This document shows positions 1 to 7,812 of a stretch of 14,472 nucleotides of DNA, piece by piece. Position numbers and translations under genes: made by a program. The stretch comes from Bordetella parapertussis (GTDB lineage: Bacteria > Pseudomonadota > Gammaproteobacteria > Burkholderiales > Burkholderiaceae_C). A model generated the notes under the pieces. That model was given only the letters and a program-made list of their open reading frames with translations. It searched no databases and was not told the origin of the DNA. The stretch is from assembly GCA_945878355.1 (NCBI GenBank), contig CAMCTC010000118.1:1-14472 (forward strand), in the 5' to 3' direction. The first letter of the stretch is position 1, and each line of letters opens with the position of its first letter.

Positions 1-305
1 TTTCGGCCATAGAGTGTATCGATACCCGCGTCGCCAAACAGTTCATCACTGCTAGATCCACCAACGATGAAGTCATTACCGTTGCCACCATGTATTTTCT
101 TAATGCCAGTCGCGGGATAGAAGATGTAGGCGCTTCCCACGCCTTGGTAGCCATTAACCTCGTCATCGCCATCACCTGCATCCACGATGTCATCGCCATC
201 ATCGGTAATGATGCGGTCGTTGCCATCCAAGCCATAGATGGTGTCATTGCCTGACGTGCCCGTGAGGGGCTTGTCGTTGCCAGAGGTGCCGTATTTAATC
301 GCCAT
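1..305 (-). CDS. RTX calcium-binding repeat protein, N-terminal part (runs off window)
   Basis: The minus strand is open from ATG at 303-305 to the left edge: 101 codons, no stop. An in-frame TAA (306-308) directly precedes the ATG, so this is the first possible start in frame. The product is made of glycine/aspartate nonapeptides from about residue 6: GTSGNDTIYG (16-25), GLDGNDRII (25-33), TDDGDDIVD (34-42), AGDGDDEVN (43-51), then GGNGNDFIV (73-81), GGSSSDELF (82-90) and GDAGIDTLY (91-99). This is the GGxGxDxUx pattern that folds into Ca2+-binding parallel beta-rolls in type I secreted proteins. Residues 52-72 interrupt the repeats. There is no N-terminal signal peptide, as expected for type I secretion, whose signal would be C-terminal and outside the window. 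No catalytic domain is visible, so adhesin, enzyme and toxin all remain possible. No convincing Shine-Dalgarno. GC is about 50% by eye, below the neighbouring core genes. Confidence 0.85.
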   Translation of the reverse strand, partial: MAIKYGTSGNDKPLTGTSGNDTIYGLDGNDRIITDDGDDIVDAGDGDDEVNGYQGVGSAYIFYPATGIKKIHGGNGNDFIVGGSSSDELFGDAGIDTLYGR

Positions 306-388
306 TTAGAAATGTTACACCCGGATTATTACGATGGCATTAGGAACCCACCCACCCCATCCTCACTCAGCGAGCTCAGCAATGTCCC

Positions 389-425
389 AAAAAAAAGCCG
401 CTGATACAAAGATCAACGGCTTTTT
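389..425 (-). terminator. Strong intrinsic terminator downstream of tRNA-Ser
   Basis: An 11-bp stem, with AAGCCG pairing to CGGCTT at its base and extended through one G-U pair, encloses a 6-nt loop. On the minus strand it is followed by eight U residues (A tract at 389-396), a textbook rho-independent terminator for transcripts passing through tRNA-Ser. Read on the plus strand it is followed by five T residues, so it may also stop transcription rightward. It insulates the tRNA/lysC side from the RTX gene. Confidence 0.85.
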
Positions 426-433
426 AAACTAGC

Positions 434-526
434 TGGCGGAATCGGAGAGATTCGAACTCTCGATAAGGCTCTACACCCTATACTCCCTTAGCAGGGGAGC
501 ACCTTCGGCCACTCGGTCACGTCTCC
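434..526 (-). tRNA. tRNA-Ser (anticodon GCU)
   Basis: Read on the minus strand, 93 nt including an encoded CCA (complement of 434-436). Anticodon loop CTGCTAA gives anticodon GCU (complement of 490-492) on a CTCCC/GGGAG stem. A long class II variable arm (ATAGGG/CCTTAT stem) and the T arm GAGAG-TTCGAAT-CTCTC identify a serine tRNA reading AGC/AGU. The discriminator base is G. The acceptor stem is imperfect: 5' GGAGACG faces 3' CGATTCC, giving a G-U at 4-69 and an A-A mismatch at 5-68. Everything else looks functional. It lies 78 nt after lysC on the same strand and ends 8 nt before the U-rich side region of the terminator at 389-425. Confidence 0.93.
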
Positions 527-541
527 CGGGGCAATCCAAGA

Positions 542-547
542 ATTCTA
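542..547 (-). promoter_or_regulatory. Candidate -10 box for tRNA-Ser
   Basis: The minus strand reads TAGAAT here, a good sigma70 -10 hexamer, with a predicted start about 7 nt downstream. This would give a pre-tRNA leader of about 9 nt. No convincing -35 box is seen at 16-18 nt spacing, so the tRNA could instead be transcribed by read-through from lysC. Confidence 0.3.
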
Positions 548-604
548 CTGCAACTCGACGGGCAATTTGCCAGTTGGCTCACCGATCATCAGCGAATCGC
601 GCTG

Positions 605-1879
605 TCAGACCAGCGTCGCGGGCGCATCGAGACCGAATGCCCGGTGCAATGCACGCACCGCCAGTTCCATGTACTTCTCATCGAGCACCACCGATGTCTT
701 GATCTCGCTGGTGGTGATCATCTGGATGTTGATGCCCTCCTCGGACAAGGTGCGGAACATCGTGCTCGCCACACCGGCATGGCTCTTCATGCCGATGCCC
801 ACGATCGAGACCTTGCAGATGCGCGGATCGGCTGTGAACATCGCGGCACCGGTGTTGGGCACGATGGTGTTCGCCAGCAAATCGTTGACCCGCTGAAAAT
901 CGTTGCGGTGCACCGTGAACGAAAAGTCCGTGCGCCCGTCGTGGGATACGTTCTGCACGATCACATCGACGTCGATGTTGGCGTCGGCCACTGCGCCCAG
1001 GATCTGGTAGGCGATGCCGGGTCTGTCGGGCACGCCGACCACGGTGAACTTGGCTTCGTCGCGGTTGAACGCAATGCCAGAGATGACCGCTTGTTCCATT
1101 TTTTCGTCTTCCTCAAAAGTGATCAGGGTGCCTGACTTGGCTTCTTCGTCGATGTCCATGTCCCAGGGCGTGAAGCTAGACAACACGCGCAGCGGCACGC
1201 GGTACTTGCCGGCGAACTCGACCGAACGGATCTGCAACACCTTGCTGCCCAGGCTGGCCATCTCCAGCATCTCTTCGAAGCTGATGGTGTTCATTCGCCT
1301 GGCCTCGGGCACCACCCTGGGGTCGGTGGTGTAGACGCCGTCGACATCGGTGTAGATCAGACACTCGGCAGCGCCCATCGCCGCGGCCACGGCAACCGCC
1401 GAGGTGTCCGAGCCGCCACGCCCCAGCGTCGTGATCGAACCGCTCTCATCAAGGCCCTGAAATCCGGTGATCACCACGACTTTGCCCGCGGACAGGTCGG
1501 CGCGAACGCGCTGGTCGTCGATGCTGACGATGCGCGCTTTGGTGTACGAAGAGTCGGTGCGCACCGGCACTTGCCAGCCAGCGTAGCTGACCGCGGCCAT
1601 GCCTTCGGCCTGCAGCGCCAATGCCAACAGGCCCACCGACACCTGCTCACCGGTGGCGGCGATCATGTCGAGCTCGCGCATTGCCGCGTCATCGGGCAGA
1701 CCCGGATTGACCTCCTTGGCCAAGCCGAGCAATCGGTTGGTTTCACCGCTCATCGCGGACGGGACAACGACCATCTGATGACCGGCGCGGGCCCATTTGG
1801 CGACGCGCTTGGCGACGTTGCGGATGCGCTCGGGCGAGCCCATCGAGGTACCACCGTACTTGTGAACGATCAATGCCAT
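605..1879 (-). CDS. lysC: Aspartate kinase (aspartokinase)
   Basis: Phosphorylates L-aspartate to 4-phospho-L-aspartate, the committed step toward lysine (and diaminopimelate), threonine and methionine; cytosolic. The 424-residue product begins MALIVHKYGGTS, whose KYGGTS (7-12) is the kinase N-terminal signature. Other family motifs are SAMSGETNRL (41-50), TLGRGGSDTSA (151-161) and TDVDGVYTTDPR (177-188). Two C-terminal ACT domains follow, at about 267-340 and 355-424, the usual site of allosteric inhibition by lysine and/or threonine. Length matches single-function class aspartokinases. The frame is open 26 codons further upstream, but that stretch (MCSGIASRL...) does not resemble the family, so ATG at 1877-1879 is preferred. 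No strong Shine-Dalgarno is seen. It lies 99 nt after tilS; tRNA-Ser follows. Confidence 0.97.
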   Translation of the reverse strand: MALIVHKYGGTSMGSPERIRNVAKRVAKWARAGHQMVVVPSAMSGETNRLLGLAKEVNPGLPDDAAMRELDMIAATGEQVSVGLLALALQAEGMAAVSYAGWQVPVRTDSSYTKARIVSIDDQRVRADLSAGKVVVITGFQGLDESGSITTLGRGGSDTSAVAVAAAMGAAECLIYTDVDGVYTTDPRVVPEARRMNTISFEEMLEMASLGSKVLQIRSVEFAGKYRVPLRVLSSFTPWDMDIDEEAKSGTLITFEEDEKMEQAVISGIAFNRDEAKFTVVGVPDRPGIAYQILGAVADANIDVDVIVQNVSHDGRTDFSFTVHRNDFQRVNDLLANTIVPNTGAAMFTADPRICKVSIVGIGMKSHAGVASTMFRTLSEEGINIQMITTSEIKTSVVLDEKYMELAVRALHRAFGLDAPATLV

Positions 1880-1978
1880 GGCTGCAGGAACAGGGTTGCT
1901 GGGGATGCCGGGGACTGCCCGATCGGTGATCAGACGCGACGCAATTCCGGAACACAACCCAATATTTTAGCTGTCGAG

Positions 1979-3322
1979 CTAGGACACCATCTGGGTAGCG
2001 GCTGACGACATCCGCTCCGGGCACCAGCGCAGCGCCAACTGCGGCTCGCCGACCGCAGCACGGCTGCGCGCGTCGATTCCCAGGCCCGGCGCGAACAGCA
2101 ATCGTCCTGCTGCCCACAGCAGCGGCCCCGCTCGCTCGTGCTCGGGCACGTTGGCGCTCTGATACTGCTTTTTAAGACTGCGCGGCAGTCCGCCCGGTTC
2201 GCGCTGGAAGCGCTCACCGCCAGCGCGCGCGCGCAAGCAAAGCGACTGCAACAGCGCTGGACTCATGCCGTCGCGGCGGCAGTCGGTGACTTCGAAACAT
2301 CCGCCCCAGCCCGGCACGAGCCACCGCCCGGGCTGCGACAAATCGACTGTCGACGCCGCATGGCCGATCTTCTGCACCCGAGGCAGCACATGCTGCAAGC
2401 GGCCTCGGTGCAGCACGCACCAGACCCCCGCGCCGGCCGGCCAGCGCCCGGCGCCCTGCGCAGGCACTTCGGCCAGCAAGCGCTGCAGCAACGCGGTCGA
2501 AGCGCCCTGCCCTGCCTGGGCGAGCCACCACGCGCGCAAGGCATTGGCTTGTCGAGCGGATGACAGCTGTCGCCATCCGGCCACCAGCAAGCCGCCGCGA
2601 TCGTCCACCAGCGTTGCCAGGTCCATTGCAGCCAATTCCACCAATGCAGCATGGGCCTCCTGCGCCCGCTGCGCTGCACTGGCCAGCGCGGTCTCGGCGT
2701 CGCTGAACGCGGCCTGCAGCGCCGGCCACAGCTGCAGTCGCATGCGGTTGCGCGCCATCCGGTCATCAAGATTGGACGGATCTTCGACTGGCCGCAGCCG
2801 ATGGCGGCTGACGTAGGCCTCGATCGCTTCGCGGGGCTGGGCCAGCCAGGGCCTGGCCCAGCGCAGCCCAAGGCGATCGAACACGGCTGGCATCGCCGAC
2901 AAGCCTGCCGCACCACCGCCTCGCAAGGCCTGCAACAAGAAAGTCTCCGCCTGGTCGCGCCGGTGCTGCGCGAGCAGCACCAACCCGGCACCCTCCTCTT
3001 GCGCCATCCGCGCCAGCGCCACATAGCGGCCGGTGCGCGCCCAGGCCTCGACGCTTTCACCCTGAGCCGGCGCGCCCGGCAATTGAGCCCAGCGCAAACG
3101 CAATGGCCAGCCTCGGGCGCGCCAGCGCGCGCACAGGCGCTGCGCCCGCAGAACCCAGCCGTCGGCTTCGGGCAGCAAACCGTGATGCACATGCAGCGCG
3201 ACCACCTGCAAACCCAGGATCACAGCGGCGCGGCAGGTCGCGTGCAGCAGCGCGAGCGAGTCGCGTCCGCCACTGAACGCCACGGCCACACAGGCCTGGC
3301 AGGCCTGCGGCTCAGCGCTCAT
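1979..3322 (-). CDS. tilS: tRNA(Ile)-lysidine synthase
   Basis: Converts C34 of the CAU anticodon of a minor tRNA-Ile to lysidine using ATP and lysine, so the tRNA reads AUA and is charged with isoleucine. The 447-residue product carries the PP-loop ATP pyrophosphatase motif SGGRDS at residues 17-22, then HVHHG, a HRRDQAET segment (family form HxxDDQAET) and DPSNLDDRMARNRMR. The C-terminal TilS domain shows GGERFQREPGGLPRSLKKQ and PLLWAAGRLLFAPGLGIDAR. ATG at 3320-3322 is chosen: it follows GAGGG and lies 7 nt after the accA stop. A start 19 codons further upstream would overlap accA and adds no family sequence. The middle of the protein is Ala/Gln/Trp-rich and poorly conserved, typical of high-GC homologues. 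Confidence 0.95.
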   Translation of the reverse strand: MSAEPQACQACVAVAFSGGRDSLALLHATCRAAVILGLQVVALHVHHGLLPEADGWVLRAQRLCARWRARGWPLRLRWAQLPGAPAQGESVEAWARTGRYVALARMAQEEGAGLVLLAQHRRDQAETFLLQALRGGGAAGLSAMPAVFDRLGLRWARPWLAQPREAIEAYVSRHRLRPVEDPSNLDDRMARNRMRLQLWPALQAAFSDAETALASAAQRAQEAHAALVELAAMDLATLVDDRGGLLVAGWRQLSSARQANALRAWWLAQAGQGASTALLQRLLAEVPAQGAGRWPAGAGVWCVLHRGRLQHVLPRVQKIGHAASTVDLSQPGRWLVPGWGGCFEVTDCRRDGMSPALLQSLCLRARAGGERFQREPGGLPRSLKKQYQSANVPEHERAGPLLWAAGRLLFAPGLGIDARSRAAVGEPQLALRWCPERMSSAATQMVS

Positions 3323-3329
3323 CCCGCCC

Positions 3330-4301
3330 TCAGCGGTCTTTGGTATCGGCGTAGCGGCCGTAGGCCTGCAGCCGGTCATAGCGTCGCTGCAGCAGTTCCT
3401 TGGGCTTGAGGTCCGAGACCTGGCGCAACGAATCGACCAGCGCGCGCTTGAGCTGCGAGGCCATCAGCCGGGTGTCACGGTGGGCGCCGCCCACCGGCTC
3501 GTTGATCACCTTGTCAATCAGCCCCAAGGCCTTGAGCCGGTGCGCGGTGATGCCCAGCGCTTCGGCAGCGTCGGATGCACGCTCAGACGTCTTCCACAAG
3601 ATGGACGCGCAGCCTTCGGGCGAGATCACCGAGTAGACCGAGAACTGCAGCATCAGCACCTGATCGCCCACGCTGATCGCCAGCGCACCGCCCGAGCCGC
3701 CCTCGCCGATGATGGTGACGATGATCGGCACCTCGAGCTGGCACATCTCAAAGATGTTGCGGCCTATGGCCTCGGACTGGCCGCGCTCCTCAGCGCCGAT
3801 GCCTGGGTAGGCGCCAGGGGTGTCGACAAAAGTGAACAGCGGCAGGCCGAACTTCTCGGCCAGCTTCATCAGACGCAATGCCTTGCGGTAGCCCTCAGGG
3901 CGAGCCATGCCGAAATTGCGCAGGCCACGCTCCTTGGTGTCGCGGCCTTTCTGGTGGCCGATCACCATGCAGGGCTGGCCATTGAAGCGTGCCAGCCCGC
4001 CGACGATCGACGCGTCATCGGCAAAGTGACGGTCACCGTGCAGCTCTTGCCAATCGGTGAACATCTCGCTGACGTAATCGAGGGTGTAAGGCCGCTGCGG
4101 ATGGCGAGCGATCTGCGTCACCTGCCAGGGCGTCAAGTTCGAGTAGATGTCCTTGGCGAGCTGGTGGCTCTTCTTGTCGAGCCGGCCGATCTCGTCGGAG
4201 ATGTCGACCGCAGACTCCGACTGCACGAACCGCAGCTCTTCGATCTTGGATTCGAGCTCGGCGATCGGGTGCTCGAACTCGAGGAAATGTCGTTTGCTCA
4301 T
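3330..4301 (-). CDS. accA: Acetyl-CoA carboxylase carboxyltransferase subunit alpha
   Basis: Alpha subunit of the carboxyltransferase that, with AccD, moves the carboxyl group from biotin on AccB to acetyl-CoA, giving malonyl-CoA for fatty acid synthesis. The 323 residues match the proteobacterial length. The N-terminal helical part has [18 protein letters not shown] (6-23); the crotonase-type core has [11 protein letters not shown] (115-125), [20 protein letters not shown] (159-178) and [12 protein letters not shown] (199-210). These glycine-rich turns form the acyl-CoA and biotin pocket. Start ATG at 4299-4301 has GAGG 6 nt upstream. It lies 72 nt after the glycosylase and 7 nt before tilS, an order seen widely in Burkholderiales, so co-transcription is likely. 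Confidence 0.98.
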   Translation of the reverse strand: MSKRHFLEFEHPIAELESKIEELRFVQSESAVDISDEIGRLDKKSHQLAKDIYSNLTPWQVTQIARHPQRPYTLDYVSEMFTDWQELHGDRHFADDASIVGGLARFNGQPCMVIGHQKGRDTKERGLRNFGMARPEGYRKALRLMKLAEKFGLPLFTFVDTPGAYPGIGAEERGQSEAIGRNIFEMCQLEVPIIVTIIGEGGSGGALAISVGDQVLMLQFSVYSVISPEGCASILWKTSERASDAAEALGITAHRLKALGLIDKVINEPVGGAHRDTRLMASQLKRALVDSLRQVSDLKPKELLQRRYDRLQAYGRYADTKDR

Positions 4302-4373
4302 CCGCCGCCTCGGGTTGGGTGAATCGGGCCGGCTGCGAACAGTACGCGAGCGTCGAAGCCGGCAACTCGAAGG

Positions 4374-5087
4374 TCAGTAGTCTACCGGCAGTGGATCCAG
4401 GCTACGCCAGATGTACCAGGTGGCGACCGAGCGGAACGGCACCCAGGCCTCGCCAACCTCGCGCGCCTCAGCCCGAGAAACCGGCTCGCCGCTGAAGTAT
4501 CCCTGGCTGATGCCTTTGATCAGACCCAGGTCATCGAGCGGCATCACGTTAGGCCGCATCAAGTGGAAGATCAGAAACATCTCGGCGGTCCAGCGGCCGA
4601 TGCCTCGGATCGCGACCAATTCTTCGATGATGGCCTCATCGTCCATCTGTTGCCACTGCAGCACGTGCAAGGCATCGGATTCGAAATGCCGGGCCAGATC
4701 GCCGAGGTACTCCACCTTGCGCGCTGAAAGGCCCGCACCGCGCAGTTCAGGCGTGTCCCGTGCCAACACCGCTGACGGTTGCAGATGAATGGCCGGACCG
4801 CCCACCACCGCGACGAACCGGTCCCACACCGACTGCGCCGCCTTGACAGAGATTTGCTGGCCGACGATGGATCGCGCCAGCGTGGTGAAAGCATCGCCCC
4901 GGCTCTGCAGACGTGCCTGGCCGAAACGCGGGATGAGTTTCTTCATCACCCGGTCGCGCTTGGACAAGTGCCGGCAGGCATCGTCCCAGTAATCCGGCGT
5001 CACGGCTGCTGGCACCGCAGTCACGGCGACGGCAGCCGGTTCAATCGAGCCGAGGCTGCGCCCAGGCAAACTCAAGCCCTCACCCAA
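4374..5087 (-). CDS. DNA-3-methyladenine glycosylase II (AlkA-like, HhH-GPD family)
   Basis: Predicted to excise alkylated purines such as 3-methyladenine from DNA, opening base-excision repair. HhH-GPD signatures: [12 protein letters not shown] (73-84), the helix-hairpin-helix [16 protein letters not shown] (158-173), and PLDDLGL (183-189), where the second Asp (186) corresponds to the catalytic Asp of AlkA. At about 237 residues or less it lacks the extra N-terminal AlkA domain, like other short proteobacterial versions. No Cys4 Fe-S cluster is present, arguing against MutY or Nth. The start is uncertain: the longest frame uses TTG at 5085-5087, overlapping cysS by 16 nt, and residues 1-29 are low-complexity. 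In-frame GTG codons around residues 22-29, just before [12 protein letters not shown], are equally plausible. Confidence 0.92.
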   Translation of the reverse strand: MGEGLSLPGRSLGSIEPAAVAVTAVPAAVTPDYWDDACRHLSKRDRVMKKLIPRFGQARLQSRGDAFTTLARSIVGQQISVKAAQSVWDRFVAVVGGPAIHLQPSAVLARDTPELRGAGLSARKVEYLGDLARHFESDALHVLQWQQMDDEAIIEELVAIRGIGRWTAEMFLIFHLMRPNVMPLDDLGLIKGISQGYFSGEPVSRAEAREVGEAWVPFRSVATWYIWRSLDPLPVDY

Positions 5088-6451
5088 GTGGTGCCCAGCG
5101 CCGAATCCTTGAGCTCGATACCTTGCGCTACCAATTCATGGCGGATGCGGTCAGCCTCGGCGAAGTTTTTCGCCAACTTTGCCGCTGCGCGATCAGCGAT
5201 CAAGCCCGCGATGGTGGTCTCGTCGAGCACGCTGCCGGCCTGCAGGAAAGCACGCGGCGCTTGCTGCAGCAGTCCCAGCGTGGCAGCCAGCGCTCGCAGC
5301 AACTCGGCACTGTCGACCGAGCGGCTGCGGTTGCACTCGCTAGCCAACTCGAACAGCACGGCCAGCGCGCCAGGGGTGTTGAAGTCTTCGTCCATCGCCG
5401 CTTTGAAGGCAGCTGCCTGCGGCTGCGCCCAATCTATGGCCGGGCAAGCTGGTGCCAGCGCGATGCCATCCAGCGCGGTATAGAGGCGGCGCAAACCGGT
5501 GCGCGCGTCGTCTAGCAGTTGGTCACTGAAGTTGAACGGGCTGCGGTAATGGGTGCGCAACATGAAAAAACGCAAGGTCTCGCCATCGAAGCGCTGCAGC
5601 ACGTCGCGGATCGTGAAGAAGTTGCCCAGGCTCTTGGACATCTTCTCGTTGTCGATGTTGAGAAAACCGTTGTGCAGCCAGTAATTGACATGGCGATGCC
5701 CGAGCGCACCCTCGCTCTGGGCGATCTCGTTCTCGTGATGCGGGAACTGCAGGTCCATGCCGCCACCGTGGATGTCGAAGCGCTCGCCCAGCAGCGCGCA
5801 ACTCATCGCCGAGCACTCGATGTGCCAGCCAGGGCGGCCTGGGCCATAGTCAGCGTCGAAACTGGCGTCACTAGGCTCGTCGGGTTTGGTGGCCTTCCAA
5901 AGCACGAAGTCCAGCGGGTCGTCCTTGCCGCCGGGCACCGCGACCCGCTCGCCAGCGCGCAGCTCATCGATGCTCTTGCCCGATAACTTGCCGTAGCCCG
6001 GGAACTTGCGCACCGCGAAGTTCACATCGCCGCCCTCAGCCCGGTAGGCCAAGCCCTTGCGCTCGAGCGTGCTGATCAAGGACAGCATCTGTGGCACGTA
6101 CTCAGTGGCCCGCGGCTCGTGCGTGGGCGCGGCGACACCGATCGCGCCGATGTCTTGGCGCATCGCGTCAACCATCTCATCGGTCAACGCACGGATGCTG
6201 ATGCCGCGCTCGACCGCCCGCTTGATGATCTTGTCGTCGATATCGGTGATGTTGCGCACGTAGTTGACCTGGTAGCCGCTGGCTTGCAACCAGCGATAGA
6301 CCACATCGAAAGCCATCATCATCCGAGCATGGCCCATGTGGCACAGATCGTAGATCGTCATGCCACAAACATACATGCGCACGAACCCTGGGTCGATTGG
6401 CGTGAAAATTTCCAGGCTGCGGGTCAGCGTGTTGTAAAGGCGCAATGTCAT
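5072..6451 (-). CDS. cysS: Cysteinyl-tRNA synthetase
   Basis: Charges tRNA-Cys with cysteine using ATP; class I synthetase, cytosolic. The 459 residues match the family. The HIGH-type motif appears as HMGH (38-41), and KMSKS lies at 270-274. The zinc ligands that give cysteine specificity line up as Cys29 (YVCGMT), Cys213 (WHIECSAM), His238 and Glu242 (PHHENE). Start ATG at 6449-6451 gives the typical [11 protein letters not shown]. No Shine-Dalgarno is visible; instead a terminator-like hairpin ends 9 nt upstream (6461-6487). It is the first gene of the minus-strand run and overlaps the glycosylase by up to 16 nt. Confidence 0.98.
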   Translation of the reverse strand: MTLRLYNTLTRSLEIFTPIDPGFVRMYVCGMTIYDLCHMGHARMMMAFDVVYRWLQASGYQVNYVRNITDIDDKIIKRAVERGISIRALTDEMVDAMRQDIGAIGVAAPTHEPRATEYVPQMLSLISTLERKGLAYRAEGGDVNFAVRKFPGYGKLSGKSIDELRAGERVAVPGGKDDPLDFVLWKATKPDEPSDASFDADYGPGRPGWHIECSAMSCALLGERFDIHGGGMDLQFPHHENEIAQSEGALGHRHVNYWLHNGFLNIDNEKMSKSLGNFFTIRDVLQRFDGETLRFFMLRTHYRSPFNFSDQLLDDARTGLRRLYTALDGIALAPACPAIDWAQPQAAAFKAAMDEDFNTPGALAVLFELASECNRSRSVDSAELLRALAATLGLLQQAPRAFLQAGSVLDETTIAGLIADRAAAKLAKNFAEADRIRHELVAQGIELKDSALGTTWVRA

Positions 6452-6460
6452 GGGGGTTAC

Positions 6461-6487
6461 AAAAACCGGCCACCTCCAGGATGGCCG
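6461..6487 (-). terminator. Terminator-like hairpin in the cysS leader (possible attenuator)
   Basis: On the minus strand CGGCCATC pairs with GGTGGCCG (8 bp, one G-U) around a 5-nt loop and is followed, after one G, by five U residues. It lies between the divergent TPR gene and the cysS ATG, only 9 nt before the start codon. No other minus-strand gene upstream needs termination, so it is either a leader attenuator, a structure that hides the ribosome site, or chance. Confidence 0.45.
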
Positions 6488-6587
6488 TGATGTTCAAGGA
6501 GGGATGCCGTGGCCGGCGGGCTTGGAGGGGCGGCCTGCTACGCCGCAGCGCACGTGATCAAGACCAGGGGGTCGATACAATGAAATC

Positions 6588-6616
6588 AGTATAGCGGCGG
6601 CAATGCCGCCTCCGAA
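6588..6616 (-). promoter_or_regulatory. Candidate cysS promoter
   Basis: The minus strand has TATACT at 6588-6593, one base from the sigma70 -10 consensus, with TTCGGA at 6611-6616 in -35 position at 17-bp spacing (only 3 of 6 consensus bases). Start would be near 6581, giving a leader of about 130 nt before cysS. The spacer is almost wholly filled by a perfect palindrome (6596-6610). Confidence 0.4.
6596..6610. repeat. Perfect 7-1-7 palindrome in the cysS/TPR divergent region
   Basis: GGCGGCA, one A, then TGCCGCC. It occupies 15 of the 17 bp between the candidate -35 and -10 of cysS and lies 60 bp upstream of the TPR gene. It could be an operator for either direction, or a small hairpin in a transcript toward the TPR gene. 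Confidence 0.5.
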
Positions 6617-6669
6617 TTTGATCTGACTGCCCGGCAACCGGCTTGCGTTCTCCCAATCCTCCACGGTCG

Positions 6670-7200
6670 ATGGCCTTGCCTGCTGCGCTGCGCCGCTTGA
6701 AATCTGGACTGATCGCCTGCCTGCTGGCAACGACAGCTTGGACGCCCGCTGTGGCCGCCGATGGCCCGGCTCGGGCGATCGAGCAGCAATTCAAACGCGG
6801 CGAGACCACGCTGGCGCAGCAGAACTTGACGCAAGCGCTGGCCCGGCAACCCGACGATGTCGCGCTGCGTTTCCTACAAGGCGTGATGCTGTCAGCGGGC
6901 GGCAGCACGGCCGAGGCCGTCGCGCTGTTCGAACGCCTGACGCAGGAATTTCCCGACCTGCCCGAGCCCTACAACAATCTGGCCGTGCTGCAAGCCGCTG
7001 CCGGCAAGATCGATGCAGCACGCGAGTTGCTGGAAACCGCGCTGCGGCTGGACCCCGGTTACCGCACCGCGCACGAGAACCTGGGTGACGTGTTCGCACG
7101 CCTGGCCCAGCGTGCCTACGAAGCCGCTGCCGGGCCGCACAGCGAAGCCAGCTTACAGGGAAAATTGCGCATGGCGCGTGAACTGGCGCAACTGCGCTGA
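6670..7200 (+). CDS. Exported tetratricopeptide repeat (TPR) protein
   Basis: A 176-residue protein starting MALPAALRRLKS, with a clear Sec signal peptide: positively charged n-region, hydrophobic LIACLLATTAW, and a likely cut after AVA before ADGPA (near residue 29). The mature part is helical with at least two TPR-like units: DDVALRFLQGVML...AEAVALFERLTQEFP and PEPYNNLAVLQAAAGKIDAA...LLETALRLDP, with a third partial unit at AHENLGDVFARLAQ. TPRs mediate protein contacts; the partner is unknown. The frame is open to a TTG at 6643, but the ATG at 6670-6672 gives a proper signal peptide. No Shine-Dalgarno is evident. It is first in the plus-strand cluster, 44 nt before ppiA, which suggests a periplasmic assembly or folding link. 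This is inference. Confidence 0.85.
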   Translation: MALPAALRRLKSGLIACLLATTAWTPAVAADGPARAIEQQFKRGETTLAQQNLTQALARQPDDVALRFLQGVMLSAGGSTAEAVALFERLTQEFPDLPEPYNNLAVLQAAAGKIDAARELLETALRLDPGYRTAHENLGDVFARLAQRAYEAAAGPHSEASLQGKLRMARELAQLR

Positions 7201-7244
7201 TCGCGCGGCATGACAGCTACCCAACCACTTGAGGAGATGAAACG

Positions 7245-7811
7245 ATGAACCGATATATCCTGGCTGCCGCGCTGGCGACCAGCTGCTTGCTGTCAGCGCA
7301 TGCGCAGGCCCAGAAGGTACGCCTGACCACGGCCATGGGCGACATCGTGCTGCAGTTGGACGCCGAGAAAGCACCCAAGACGGTGGCCAACTTCGTGCAA
7401 TACGTCAAGGCCGGCCAGTACAACGGCACGGTGTTTCACCGGGTGATCGACGGCTTCATGATCCAGGGCGGCGGCATGACGCCAGACATGGAGGAAAAAC
7501 CCACCCGTGCGCCGATCCCACTCGAATCAAAAAACGGCCTGTCCAACCAGCGCGGCACGGTCGCGATGGCACGCACCCAGGTGCCTGACTCGGCCACCGC
7601 GCAGTTCTTCATCAACCTCGCCGACAACAACCGGCTAGACGCGGCCAACTCACCAGACGGCAACGGCTACGCGGTGTTCGGCAAGGTGACCGAAGGCATG
7701 GACGTGGTCGACAAGATCAGAGCCGTGCCGACCGGCAACAAGGCTGGCCACCAGAACGTGCCGCAAACCCCCATCCTCATCAAAAAAGCAACCATCCTTT
7801 CGGAGAAATGA
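7245..7811 (+). CDS. ppiA: Periplasmic peptidyl-prolyl cis-trans isomerase (cyclophilin)
   Basis: Catalyses cis-trans isomerisation of X-Pro bonds during folding of exported proteins. The 188-residue product has a signal peptide (residues 1-20 or 1-22; hydrophobic [20 protein letters not shown] cleavage options). C14 is not in a good lipobox, so it is probably soluble periplasmic. The cyclophilin core is clear: [28 protein letters not shown], the short family hallmark AQFFINL, and [24 protein letters not shown] lies 8 nt before ATG 7245. ppiB follows after a single base, so the two are co-translated from one message. Confidence 0.95.
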   Translation: MNRYILAAALATSCLLSAHAQAQKVRLTTAMGDIVLQLDAEKAPKTVANFVQYVKAGQYNGTVFHRVIDGFMIQGGGMTPDMEEKPTRAPIPLESKNGLSNQRGTVAMARTQVPDSATAQFFINLADNNRLDAANSPDGNGYAVFGKVTEGMDVVDKIRAVPTGNKAGHQNVPQTPILIKKATILSEK

Positions 7812-7812
7812 C

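Noticed and set aside
3480..4322. A 280-codon plus-strand open frame opposite accA
   Set aside because: Fully antisense to a strongly conserved accA, with shadow-type composition.
6504..6557. Plus-strand AAGGAGG followed by ATG at 6504 with a 17-codon frame
   Set aside because: The Shine-Dalgarno lies only one or two bases from the ATG, too close for normal initiation, and the peptide resembles nothing; chance is likely.
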